From Torymus aiolomorphi (lineage: Eukaryota > Arthropoda > Insecta > Hymenoptera > Torymidae), in assembly GCA_036365515.1 (NCBI GenBank), contig CM070873.1, positions 260,559,575 through 260,623,574 of the forward strand: DNA of 64,000 bases, in the 5' to 3' direction. Position 1 is the stretch's first letter. Each line of letters starts with the position of its first letter. This document shows positions 25,507 through 43,934 of this stretch, piece after piece. The translations under genes were made by a program, and so were the position numbers. Under the pieces are notes generated by a model, which saw only the letters and a list, made by a program, of their open reading frames with translations, ran no database searches and was not told the DNA's origin.

Positions 25507-28500
25507 GTTGTCCGCTGCAGCAGCACAAAGTACACGCGACTGAGATGCGTGCACACGTTTCCGGGTATACCTGCACTACTGTGCGATGCCGAGCCGCGGG
25601 GCGCCACTGTGCAGCCGCGCGGGCGCGCGCGTTTCCCTAGCGGGATTCGAAAATAGAGACGAGCGGATAGGTAGATAGCCGATGATGTGCAGCCTTGACA
25701 TCGTTCGAGGTTGTTGAAAGTGTGCGGCGAGTGTGGAGTTGATCGTTCGTAAGGATTCACGCGAGTATTATTGACGACATTCACTTGTTGCCGATGTTGG
25801 GATGCGAAAGTGAAATTACGGGAGGTGGGAATTTTCTCGGAGGGAAATAGAGCGATCGGATTAGGTGTTACAACTGTATGTATGTGATATAATGCCGGTT
25901 ATTCAATTATGGTAATAAGCGTCGCCGTTGCGATAGCACTGTTTTGGTATTCAAATCGGATAAATATTTTGAGCGATCTTGATTACCGCGCGCGGGTATA
26001 TAATATACATCTCTCGTTGCAGAAAATTTCGGCACCGCGCGTAATGAAGTCATTTTCCACGCGGCCTGTCGAAACTCCCACCGAGAGATTTACGAAAAAG
26101 AAAAGAGAAACGATAGATCTGTGTGATTACGCGTACAGAGCGCGCAGCGATGTTTTCTAGAAACCGAATTTCCGCAAAGTTTTATTACGCACATACCGAG
26201 AGTAATGGAGAGACCACACTGACTAATATCTCAGATTTCCTATATGTATAAACGCGTACGATACAAATCAAATTCGTCTGGCCAAGGTTCCGTATTCCTT
26301 TTGCTCTCGCTCGCTAACGGGCCGCGCACTTGAGTCGTTACATGTATATGTATTCCAGCGAGCGCCGCCGCGTCTCCTTTATGTAAGCCGATATACGCGA
26401 GCTCTAGCGCTGATTAATTCGGCGATGTTTATGTAATTTGGAGGATTGCAGCAGAAAAAAAAACGAGCGTATTATAGGTATTTACATCGACTTCCTTTTG
26501 CACTGTGCGCACTATATGGCTTTCCGTGAACGGTGAAAAATGAATTTTTATAGAGTGGTATTTGCAAACATCGCGAAATTTATACACCCCGTTAAAGATA
26601 ATTGGCTTTTGCATCGTTAATGAAGCTTTGTGCAACGTTTTCTATTACATGTCTAGCGAGAACGGCGAATTGTTTACGCGCGCCCGTATGGTCGCTCCGT
26701 TTGTTGATTCAGCAAGCACGTGTGCCTCATATTTCACGGTCTCGTAAAATGTAAAGTTTCGTTAATAATTTTTCCTTCTATCTATTCAATTTGCATTACA
26801 AATTTACACCATGAATATTTTTAAAAAATCTACTCCACTTTTTCTAAAAAAAAAAACTCTTCATCGACATTAAAATCCTTCCACATTTTATATAACACGA
26901 TGTACACCACACCATTACGAACCAGCCAACCTTTAATACACACCGAACCCGATCGCACATTAAACGCCGACCGCAAGGGCACGACGACGACGATGCCGGC
27001 TGCTCCCGCGCATTACGGCATAAACGGTATTATTCCGCTTTGTCGCGCGCGCACGCGCTGCCGCAGGAGAAAAAGAGAGGAGGAGGAGGAATCGCAAAAG
27101 TCCTTCTCGCAAAGTGCGCCAAGCTGCCTTTTAAGGCCTTAGGCCCCATATACGGCACACGCATTGTGAGTCTCCGTCGTTCTCTCCAGCGTATACATGT
27201 GTATGTGTATATACGTGTGCGCGTATGTGCTTGTATTATGATGTCTGCGGTGCGAGGAACGTGCGCGAAGCTTTTTGACACAAAGAGAGACTATTTTAGC
27301 GCGCTGACGAAAATCCGAGCGAGAGGAGAAAAGCCGAGGCGCGACGCTGGTTGGAAAAACTCCAATATAAGGAGGAACAAAGAATTGGCAGCGCTGCCGA
27401 AAGTGCGTGTATATGAGTGAGAGAGAGGAGGGTTTATCCGGATGCGTATTATAGCCTTTTTTACGACTTTATGAAAGTTATATTCCGTTAATTTAGCGCG
27501 TGAGCGGCGATGGCGGCGAAGGCTTTGTTTTCTCGGTTTCCTGATTCTCGGCGTAAGTGATGGCGTTTCTGACGTACGTTATTAAAGTGTATAGGAGGGG
27601 GTCGATGGCTTTTATGTACGCTTGCCTCGATTTGTTTTGAAAGTGTTTTTAATTAATAACGCTATTAATTTTGATGTCGTGATTAATATGTTTTACGACT
27701 TTTTATTCAAGCTCGGAGAGTTTTGTCTGCCGAACGGAAAACTCCGGTGACGGAGTTTATTCCTTTTTTATATCGTAAAAAAAATAATTTTAATCCGCAA
27801 ACGATAAAACCTCGCGGTCCATTAATTTTTGCGCATTCTCGAGCAACTCAACGCCGCGTCGGGTAAATAAACGTATAAGTACCACACACGCGCGCGTGCC
27901 GACGCAATGTTTACCACGATACAGATATACCACGCAGCCGTTAAATTTAAATGCCGATTCGCGTTCTTCAGAAAAGCCACTTCGTCAGCGGCACGCACAC
28001 CTCGCGTACACTCACAATACATACGCGAGCGGCTAAACAATGACCGGACGCGTTGCGCAATGCGCGCAACTTTATCTCGACAATTATCAGTATATACACG
28101 AGCGCACGCGCGCGCGGCTTTTCATGCGCATTTCACTTTTATTCCGCGATACGGACGAGAGCTGTGGGCATCTTCGGTTAAGTCGAGATTTGAACGCGAG
28201 AATTCAAGGTGGCGGGGTTATATAGGTGTAATATAGTTGCGAGACAAAGTGTCGCGCAACGCGGGCCTCGAATAACAGCAATCGCTGGAAAGAGATGTTA
28301 TCGGTTAAGTATTTCGATTCACACGGTGTGGGAACGCGCGCTCGCCGCGTCTGCGCGTGTACGTGCTCCAGTTATCAATGCGTCACCCTAAACATTGCAA
28401 TGGTACCGAACGACCGAGTCTCTCCTTTTCTCAAATTCTATATAGTATTTGAGAATCGTTGCTACGAGTACTTTTACGTCGCATGTCGAATCGCAATAAA

Positions 28501-28838
28501 CACGCAGACCCTTATAGTAACCCTCGTGCGAACACCTGTCCCGACGTTTTATATATACCTTACATACAACGCACGCAAAAACAAAAGTTCCGCGCGCCTC
28601 TCGCTTTTTCCTCGCCGCTCGCCTCAGGTATGCGATCCCATGAATATACTTTCTATTTACGTAGCTAATTATATAAAAATTCAGCTCTAAAAGCCTCTAT
28701 ATCTTTAATTAAGTCCGACCGCGTATGTGCAATTTTTTTTTTATTTTGTTTCTATCATTCTTAATCCGCAGCGTAGTATAACGAAGAACCGAGCCATTGA
28801 TTTTCCGGCAGCGTATTAGATTAAAATCTACGATATTC

Positions 28839-28876
<38 letters not shown>

Positions 28877-31800
28877 CTACGCTGAGTGCATCGTAACTAA
28901 GGAAATGAAAACTGTCCTTGCGCGAGAGCCAGGGGGACACGTCGTCACTCGCCGCGCGGACGGTTTCGCATAACAAGCGAATAATATACATGTACACACG
29001 ATTGTATCGTCGAGGTGTGGGCAATAATTCGCGCGGAGAGTGGATCTCGTCAACCGAGCTGTTTCAGATCTCGCACTTAATGCGCGTATCTATGATTACA
29101 CAATCGGGCGCGTTTCGTTCCCGCTTTTCGAAATTGCTGGTTGCGACGCTAATCCTCTCTCGTCGCGTATATTGTACGAATTATATATACTTTATAGACA
29201 TATCGAAACGCGATATTTTCTATTAAATACAATGAACAAGCACACCGCGTGTGTGTGTATCTCCGCACTTTCCTGTACGTCAATAAAAAAGGCGCTTTAT
29301 TAATAGCGGAGATAACGTGTTTTCGCGTTATCACCGTGTCGCGACGCGCAGTTGCAAATCGATATCACATACAGTTTTCTCCGATAAAATTCACAACGCA
29401 CCTTGCCTCTCTCTCTCTCTCCTGTAATTACGTCCGCGAGACCTCAACACCGCCCACGCGTCAATTCGGCACGCGGCGGCGGCGGCGGTGCATAAACAAC
29501 GACGCCCCAACTCACGGATCTTCCGCTTTGCGCGTGTATATATATAGGCACACAACGTCGAGGGCGCGATCCGAAAACCCTTCTTTCGAATATCATACTT
29601 GCAGAGCCGCGTGATTCACGCGCGTGCGCATTCCCGCCAGGTATGGACGGCGCAAGGCCTCGCGGAAGTGTATTATAGGCGCATATATAATATAGACACA
29701 CGCGGCGCGTGTGGGCCGGGAAGCGAAAGATGCAGTGTGACGTCTCAAAGTGAACGGCTGCAGCGTGTCGCGGGAGTTTCGAGTTTGACGCGCGCGCAGT
29801 CGTCGGGGGTGATTAATTTTATTGGTTTGGCGGTCGTATAAAGAAGCAAATAACAATAATATAAAGTTTTCTATGCGATCTATCAATCATGCTAAGTTCA
29901 TCACTCGGTCGGTCAAAACTATATACGTGCCCTCGTCTAGTTACACAAGTTTGACTCCCCTTATCCACCTCTAGAATATACATCTAGGTCCCCCTCGTGC
30001 GCTACGGCACAGCCAAGCTGGCACGGGCCGTCGGTTCGCTGACTCGTGTGTATAATAATAATACTACATTGCAGAAAGCTGCGAGAGTCTTTTGTTTTGA
30101 ATCGCGCCCGCGAGGAGATTGAAGATAAGCGGGCACCTGTTGCGATCGACGCGTTTTCTTTGTGTCGCGAGCGGATGGGTGGAATACGTGGCTATGTCTT
30201 ATCGCGCGAAACCGCGGCGTGTTTTGGAATAGAGAAGGAGTGGCGCGGGGTACGCAGTGGCGGATCCAGGGGGGGGCGACGGGGGCGATCGCCCCCCCCT
30301 CTCTGCAAAACTCAAAGATAAAAATATTCCGAGGAAGGTACAGAATTGATTTTGTACTTTAAGGTAATGTGTACTTACCGACAAATTTTAGAATGTATAT
30401 TTCTTTTGCAAATAATAATAGAATTACTAACAAAAAAAATTGAGTATAGTATTTACATATACGGAGCGCCTGAAAGAGCTGTTTTTCCAAAAATTTACTC
30501 AGAATTTATTTAATTAAATAAAAGCCGCAATGCCGATAAGTAGGGATCTGTATACTTCGAATTTTGTCAGTTTTAAAAAGTGTTTATCTCATGGAAATGC
30601 TGATAGAATCGCACAAAAAAAAATCTGAGCATAGTATTTACATACACGGAGCGCCTGAAAGAATTGTTTTTCCAAATAAACGTTCGAATGTTTATTAACG
30701 GGGTGGCATAGTCCTACCGTTACCGACCGAGCAATTAACACAGTTTCAAGCTTATTAAAAATAAAATACGTAGAATCACAAAAAATCAAGAGAACACCCT
30801 TCTGTGTTTTTGAACGTTCTATCACCCAGTAAAAATTTGAAGTCGAAATATCAAATGGTTTTTGCAAAAACTTTGAACGAAACCGAATTTTGTTTTGTTC
30901 AAAGTTTTTGCAAAAACCACTTGATATTTCGACTTCAAACTTTTACTGGATGATAGAATGTTCAAAACCGCAGAAGGGTGTTCTCTTGATTTTTTGTGAT
31001 TCTACGTATTTTATTTTTAATAAACTTGAAACTGTGCCAATTGCTCAGTCGGTAATGATACGGCTATAGCACCCCCTTAATTAAATAATGAAATTGGGTT
31101 GATTTTGAGGTTCACATCGCCTTAAGTAATAAAATACAGTTTAACAATCGCATCAAGCGTAGAATATTGTAATATTATTATACGGGTGATTCTTATATTT
31201 TGAAAAATACTCTCTATCTATTTCAGTATTAAGTTCAATTCGAAATCAACTTCCAAAATACAAAGTTATATACTTCTATAGACTTTGCAACAAACTTTGC
31301 CCACTATCCGTACCTTTTTTTTTTTTTTTTTTTTTAGAAATTTTATTAGCTATTCACCAATCGCCCCCCCCATTTCCCAGTGCTGAATCCGCCACTGGGG
31401 GTACGAAGACGATGTTCACTGTCAATGACACACTGGTCGCGTTCGCGACGATTGACGTAGGGCTACTACTCGTGATCTCGTTTTGTATCTAGGTGAGAGA
31501 TTATGCGTGCGCGACCGAACGAGGTGTATGTATAGATCGATCGAGAGTTGAGAGTAATTGTGTAATTGGTAATTGTAATGGTTAGAGGAAAGTTACTTTT
31601 TTAACGGCTTTATATACTGGTAATGCAAAAAGCGGGAAAAATTCATTTGTGATTTTCAACGGCTGCATTATTATATTCTAATTGTTATCTTAGTAACGTT
31701 CACGGCGGTTACGGTAGCGAGTAAAAAGTCAGTTATGTATACATGATATCGCATTCGATTTATTAGAGCTACCCAGATTTTCCAAGTTCGCGTTCCTTTA

Positions 31801-33006
31801 TTGAACACTCAAGCGCGGAAAAGCGCGGCGCCCGTAAAAACCGCCAGGATAAATCCATAGAAAGCGACCGCCTCTGCACGGCAATAAAACCAAATCCGTA
31901 ATCTCCGTCCCTCTCGAATAATGAATCGATCTAGCGCTGTAAACAAACATTACCCCGTTTTCACTGCGAAAGTAAAACATCTTCTCGCTGTGTATAGATT
32001 GAAAACAAAGAGATGAGAACACAATCCGGAGCACAGGAAATGCGCATCTCCCGGCTCCCTCTTCTTTTTCTTCACTGCCGGTGTGTTAACGGTGTCGCGC
32101 TCGGCACTTCACGGATGACTTGTGCGGCAAAAAGGCGCGCGATGACAACAAAGCAGACGGCAAACCCGCGCCTCCGCGTTGCTTTTTGCGCGCTCGAACG
32201 GTCCTCCGCGCTTTTTTTTCGCTCGCGCCCACGTCCGCTCCTCTAATCTGCTTTTCCATGGCGATTTCGGGTCGTTCGATTTTAACGGTTGGATCTCGTT
32301 AATTGAAATGTGACTCGGCGCGGTTGAAAAACATTGTGTTTTAGTTGTTTTTTTTGCAAATAAATGTTAATCCCGACGTTTATTTCCTCAATATTAATTA
32401 TAGTGAAATTGTTATCCTTTCTTTTACTTTCATTTATTATTAGGTTGATAGAATAATAAATATGACGATTGAAGAAATTAAAACCAATACCGAGGAAATT
32501 ATTCAATAAACGTTTAATTCGATTTTAAAACCTCAACAAATGCTAATAACTTGTTAACCAACTGGCGAGGCTAATCGCCATTGTTCTATACTCTAATGAG
32601 CTATTTTGTTAAGAAAAAAAAACTTCTGCTATATAATGCACGCCCATTGTCTTTCATACATCACTTATTAACACTCGAGCCGACCGATAAATAAATGCGC
32701 CTGTCACTAAAAAAAAAGAAAAAATCAAAAGCTCAAAAATAAAATCAAGGATATACCGATACCCTATACCCGATCCACTTTGCACTATTTTCGCTTATAC
32801 TCGACAACACACACTGTATTAACCATATTTTCGCAGTACATACCCAAATTGCAGTTGTCCTGTGCCTCCTCGCACCGCGACACCACGCGAATGATGGCCC
32901 GGCCGGCCAGCTGCACACACACCGCCATGGCGACGTTGCGCTCGCCCTGTTCCTGCGAGATCTGCTGCTGAACGGTCTCCTCGGCTTGGTACGCTGGGGG
33001 CTTCAT
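23061..33006 (-). CDS. LRRC20: LRRC20-like leucine-rich-repeat protein, long isoform (first exon 1a)
   Basis: Exons on the minus strand: 33006-32844 (1a), 23704-23561, 23473-23306 and 23227-23061. All internal junctions are phase 1, giving 213 residues ending EEWEDLSV. The body carries LRR units: NLSHNQMSKLPEELSELQAL, LDISHNAFIALP, then LKRLLANNN and LEYVDLKENPLP. The order matches LRRC20, a small LRR protein of about 180 residues with no catalytic motif; its role is poorly known. Exon 1a adds about 26 Gln/Glu-rich residues before an internal Met. From there on it resembles exon 1b (RAIIRVVSRCEEAQ against HAVTRVVLRCQEAK). The 7.3-kb intron after exon 1a holds a hAT-like transposon. The exon 2 donor is an unusual GTTCGT. 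Gene identity is firm; use of exon 1a rests on phase, homology to 1b and an upstream TATA/initiator pair. Confidence 0.8.
23705..25442 (-). other. LRRC20 intron between exon 1b and exon 2
   Basis: 1.7 kb with AT-rich and CpG-rich parts. Its distal end (25085-25170) holds a candidate plus-strand promoter described separately. No coding exon was recognised. Confidence 0.6.
25085..25172 (+). promoter_or_regulatory. Candidate plus-strand core promoter (GAGA tract, TATA box, initiator)
   Basis: A (CT)n run at 25085-25107, TATAAATAG at 25141 and GCAGTATC with its A at 25168, i.e. 27 bp after the start of the TATA box. This is canonical arthropod spacing. A transcript from here would run antisense across LRRC20 exon 1b. 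No convincing open frame follows, so the product would be a non-coding RNA or a gene whose exons were not recognised. Chance occurrence is possible. Confidence 0.4.
25541..25569 (-). promoter_or_regulatory. LRRC20: Candidate promoter of LRRC20 exon 1b
   Basis: On the minus strand a TATACCC motif starts at 25569 and is followed 28 bp later by CTCAGTCG with its initiator A at 25541. The predicted 5' UTR is 35 nt (25541-25507) before the ATG of exon 1b. Confidence 0.45.
28841..28874. repeat. (GA)17 microsatellite
   Basis: A pure 34-bp GA tract in the LRRC20 first intron; it reads as TC in the transcript direction. Confidence 0.95.
30433..30685. repeat. Pair of direct repeats inside the hAT-like element
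   Basis: Two similar copies of about 65 bp, near 30433-30497 and 30615-30680, share ATAGTATTTACAT and CGGAGCGCCTGAAAGA, spaced by about 182 bp. They may reflect an internal duplication of the element before the palindrome inserted. Confidence 0.75.
30695..31080. repeat. Nested 386-bp palindrome (fold-back element)
   Basis: Arms 30695-30878 and 30897-31080 are 184 bp each and close to reverse complements, around an 18-bp centre. Both ends carry TTAA. The body of the arms is nearly identical (for example GCAAAAACTTTGAAC against its complement) while the outermost 30 bp diverge more. It looks like a separate element inserted in the hAT-like element. TTAA ends suggest, but do not prove, a TTAA-targeting mechanism. 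Confidence 0.8.
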
Positions 33007-36003
33007 CCTTAGACTGTGTGTATGTCCTGTACGTGTATATGTGTGTATGTGTGTATTGCAACGCTAGGTACTTTCTAGCGTTCAAAGACCCGTGTGCGAA
33101 CGGTGTGTGCTGGCTTTCGCTCTCCTTCGCCGCTTTCGTTTTCAGCCGATTTTTTCCCACTCCGCGCTCCGCAGACTTTTCCTCTTGCAACTACGGGTAT
33201 ATCCTCGCACTCGAAAGATGCGCGATTTCAATTTTTAATAGTTTGTGTGCTCCTGTCGTTGCTTCTCCACGTGCTGTCGGTGCGAACTGAAGCGTTATCA
33301 CGAGATCGCGACTTTTTTCTTCGATCAACGTCGAGAAAATCGCACACGATTACGTATACGGTAGAAGCACGAGCTAGCGAGCGAGCAAGTATAATATAAG
33401 TATATAAGTAGAGAGAGAGATATATATATATGAGTAGGCGTCCGAAACCCGCAGGCAGGAGTCGTCGCCCGTTACTGATATGCTCCGGAGCACCCGGTGC
33501 TATTTAAGCCCTCGCGCGCGCTCCTGCGCTCCCACCCGGCGGCGCAGCCAGCGAGAGAGAGAGAGAGAGAGATGTACCTCCGCCGCGCGCCCGATCAGCT
33601 GACTTTGTCTCGCTGCCAAGCTCGCTCGCTCGCTCACTCTCTTTCTCCCACTCACTCGCTCTGTCTCTTACTCGCGAGCGCGGGCTTTGTGCGCGTTTGA
33701 AAACAAAACAGTAAATCGCGAGCGGATCGCGTTCTCTATGCGGCCGCCACGTGCTAGCGCCAGGGCAAGGCAACCTGTCGTCGTGGATTTCGGCTTTGTG
33801 ACACGAGAAAGAGAAAGAGCGATGGATGAACTTCACGTGGTTCTCTTTTTTTTTTGTTTTCGCATAGGTGCAGCGATGCGGATCACGGAATTTGAACTTG
33901 CTATTGTAACGGGGGATGGGGGTATATTGGAATTCGATTCCAATCCTTGCAGTGGTAGTATTAAAAGTTCGTTATGGTGACGTGGGTTTTCTTTATTTTG
34001 AGGATTAGCGGGTTATTGTTCTGGAGTCTTTTATTGGTGACTATCTATGAGGATCAAGGACGATTTTGTTAATTGTTTTTTCGATAAGCGAAAAAAGTTA
34101 TTTGGACGGTAATAGGTATACTAAATGATTTTTTATCGAATCGCGGTGTTATAAAGCTTAATTATAAAGTGGTACGAAAGTTAGGATTGACCTTGTCACA
34201 TTTCTAATATGAGAAAGGATTAAACCATTGAGTAGAATTTTACACGTTTTTATATTATTGCTCCAATTTTGTATTTGCATCTAAAAACGTAAAAAGAATA
34301 AAATAAGTGCTTCGAGTTTGCAGACGTTTTAATGTCTATTCTGACATTTAAGTCACTCTTAGGTGGCATCAGCGACTTTTAATAGAATACTAAACATCTT
34401 TCGAACATAACAAAAATATTCTTTGAACGTTAGACTTTCAATATATCTGTATGAAGAAAATTAAAGGTTGCCAACTAAATTATCAATAAAATTATAAGTT
34501 TGTATAAAATCACAGTTATCGGTTTCGCAGTAAGTTATAAAATATATATATACTCAACAAACAGAATGCGAAATGAGAAATTTTCTTGTGGAGAATATAG
34601 TGGTGTCATCGAAATTACATATTGTTGATAAAATAGAAAAGATAATATAAAGATAAACGTTGTAAATGACCTGCGTATGCGCACTGCCAGCAGGCAGCAG
34701 GGACAAATAAAAATGCACGTGGTGTTTTACTTTTTGTTCAGAAAATCTTTTTCTTTTAGATATTCAGAAGTAGTTAGATAAATTTTTAATAAACCGTAAG
34801 TGAATTACGTTAAATAAAAATGACAAAAAAGAAGACCTCTGGAGACCCAACTTGATACGGCACCAAATACTGTTGCCATTTTAATACAAAGCATTGCAGA
34901 TAAACATCTAAAAAATTTTAAATCAATTAAGAAAGAATTCATATGTATACAAGATATAATCAAAGGTCGTGTATACGAGTTTCATTTAATTGCTTCAAGA
35001 GTTTTAACTAGCTGAAACGAATTTAAAAAATCGAAGAAATATATAATAAACCAAAATTAAATGTTTACATTTCCTGAAACTTTTCCGATGACAGTTCATA
35101 TTACTATCAATTTCCTAAAAATTAAATTGATGACATTTGTATTTTTCTTGGAAATGTATACGCACGATTTAGCAGAGCCTGGGATTTTATAACCCGTTTC
35201 GTGAATTTGCGCACAAAAGCGTATATATACGACTGTTTTACGTAAAATAAATAAATGTATGTTTTGAAACACGAGAAACCAATAAACCTATGAGTTTATT
35301 ATTAAATTTATCTCTGTTTACATTTCTCGCTCTTTTCATTTATCAACACACAACGGGGAAATCCCGATCCAAAACACGCAACAGAGCCTGAATTCACCCC
35401 ATTTTCCCCAATTTGCAAATCATTTTCCGCAACCCTGTGAGCAATAATCACTTTTCTTTTTAAACCCATGAATAAAGCACATCATTTTCGACTCTGCCAG
35501 TCATCCTCCCGAATTTCGTCAGTTCTAATTCACAGCATCCAAATCACTCCAATTCGCTATACACACCGTCGTTGTTTATTCTTGAAAGAAATTTGGCGCC
35601 GAAAAAACGGAAAGAAAGAGACGACGACAGATCTTTGTCCCATGCGCTTAGTCTCATTGTGGTTTTCACGCTAAAAGTGTCAAACACCGGAATCGGAGTC
35701 TGACGTATAAGCGCGACGACGACGGTGATGATTCGAGCGAATGTCGGTCGGCAGTGTGCCCACTACGTCGCGCGCGCAATTCCGCGAAACGTAGAAAACG
35801 TGTAGAGTGTCGCGTTTATAGAGAGGCGCCATATTATATCTCTAATTTTTCCGAAGCGGAATTTTCCGCTCCAATTATTTCTTTTTTTCATCTGATTCTT
35901 TGTACTCGGTTGGAGCGCAGTGTAGGTGGTGGGTTATGGCAACGTTGGTTGAGTTTTTTTTTTAAAGTAATTGGTTTTTATAATAAATTTATTGGACGAG
36001 TAA
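33007..36003. other. Upstream flank of LRRC20, no gene seen
   Basis: Positions 33007-33476 would be 5' UTR of LRRC20 isoform 1a. 33480-33720 is very CpG-rich with a (GA)10 run near 33553-33572. 33990-35300 is AT-rich unique sequence. No coding frame with recognisable similarity was found on either strand. Confidence 0.6.
33476..33507 (-). promoter_or_regulatory. LRRC20: Candidate promoter of LRRC20 exon 1a
   Basis: On the minus strand TTAAATAG begins at 33507 and the arthropod initiator ATCAGT has its A at 33476, exactly 31 bp downstream. The predicted 5' UTR is about 470 nt before the ATG at 33006. Spacing and both motifs fit a focused TATA promoter; transcription-start data are lacking. 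Confidence 0.55.
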
Positions 36004-37037
36004 ATATCGACGGTGCCTACGAAGACAATTACAGTGAAGTTGTATGAGGTGAAGAAAATTGCCATTAAAATGTGCGGCGAGAGCGATGAATTTTCAAAAT
36101 TTACCGCGAAAAAAGTTAATTTTCTATAACTTCGGCGAAAAAAATTACAACTCCAAAAACATTTTTTACTAAAAAGTGCGGCGAAAAAAAAATGACATCC
36201 TCAAAATGTGCAGCGAAAAAAATTACTTCTTAAAATGTAAGGAGTAATCCTTAATTGCTCCTTTATTTATTGAGATATGAATCTAAAATGTACGTGAATG
36301 TGAATGTATCGGTTATTGAAAAATTTTAGATAAAAATATTTAAAAAAAACAAAATAAATAAAAATATAGTTATAAAGTATCATTTTTTTCTCTCTATAGG
36401 TATAGAATGGAGAGTTGGGCGCTGCAAGTTCAGTAATGTCGCGGAAACAAATAGCAGACTTTAGCGCACTCGATTTTGCAATACATCAAAAAAGAGCGCA
36501 GAATTTTCGACTGTTCTCTTTTTTTTTAAACTATTTCTAATTTTGAAACATTATCTATAATTACATTAGTACTGAATTCTAAATTATAAAAATAAATGCT
36601 CTTGGTCATACAACGCTAATAAATTTATCTCGTTATTGTCGATTATGATCGTGCAATAATTCGAATCAAGTTTAAATATAATCTGAGGAGGGAGCAAAAA
36701 TATTTTCGTATTAGAAATGTGGAAATAAATTTTCTCTGTTTCTTTTATAATTAATTAATTAATTTGTTATAATGTAATTTTTTTCGACGCACATTTTCAA
36801 GAGTAATTTTTTTCGTTACACATTTTGGGGATGTAATTTTTTTTACCGCACATTTTAAGTTAAGGATGTAATTGTTTTCGCCGCACATTTTGAGGATGTT
36901 ATTTTTTTCGCCTCACATTTTGAGGAGTAATTTTTTTCGCCGCATTTATTAAAGATGTAATTTTTTTCGCCGTAATTCTTTAAAAGTTATAATTTCACAC
37001 TTCGCATCGTAATTGTCTCCGTAGGCACCGTAGATAT
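36004..37037. mobile_element. Inverted-repeat element with sub-terminal tandem repeats of about 30 bp
   Basis: Left end ATATCGACGGTGCCTACG and right end complement ATATCTACGGTGCCTACG, each followed by a similar AGACAATTAC, form terminal inverted repeats. Inside each end lie degenerate tandem units of roughly 30 bp built on GCGGCGAAAAAAATTACAT plus CCTCAAAATGT: about five on the left (36060-36245) and about eight, inverted, on the right (36775-36990). The centre is AT-rich with no transposase. No clear target duplication was found. It probably represents a MITE-like element whose sub-terminal repeats served as transposase sites; superfamily unknown. Confidence 0.72.

Positions 37038-43934
<6,897 letters not shown>

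Larger units (their letters stand above)
30247..31405. mobile_element. hAT-like non-autonomous DNA transposon with 8-bp target duplication
   Basis: The ends 30255 (CAGTGGCGGATCCAG) and 31397 (complement of CAGTGGCGGATTCAG) are inverted repeats with one mismatch in 15 bp, followed on both sides by a G-rich stretch. They are flanked by identical GGGGTACG at 30247-30254 and 31398-31405. An 8-bp duplication and CAGTG-type ends are features of the hAT superfamily. The 1143-bp body has no transposase frame. It contains a 60-bp direct repeat, a nested 386-bp palindrome and a T21 run near 31315-31335. It sits in the first intron of LRRC20. Confidence 0.88.
25507..32843 (-). other. LRRC20 intron between exon 1a and exon 1b (7.3 kb)
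   Basis: Mostly CpG-rich unique sequence (about 25600-30050) with short microsatellites, followed by the hAT-like element and about 1.4 kb of mixed sequence. No gene was recognised on either strand; short Arg/Ser-rich frames are attributable to CpG richness. Confidence 0.65.
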
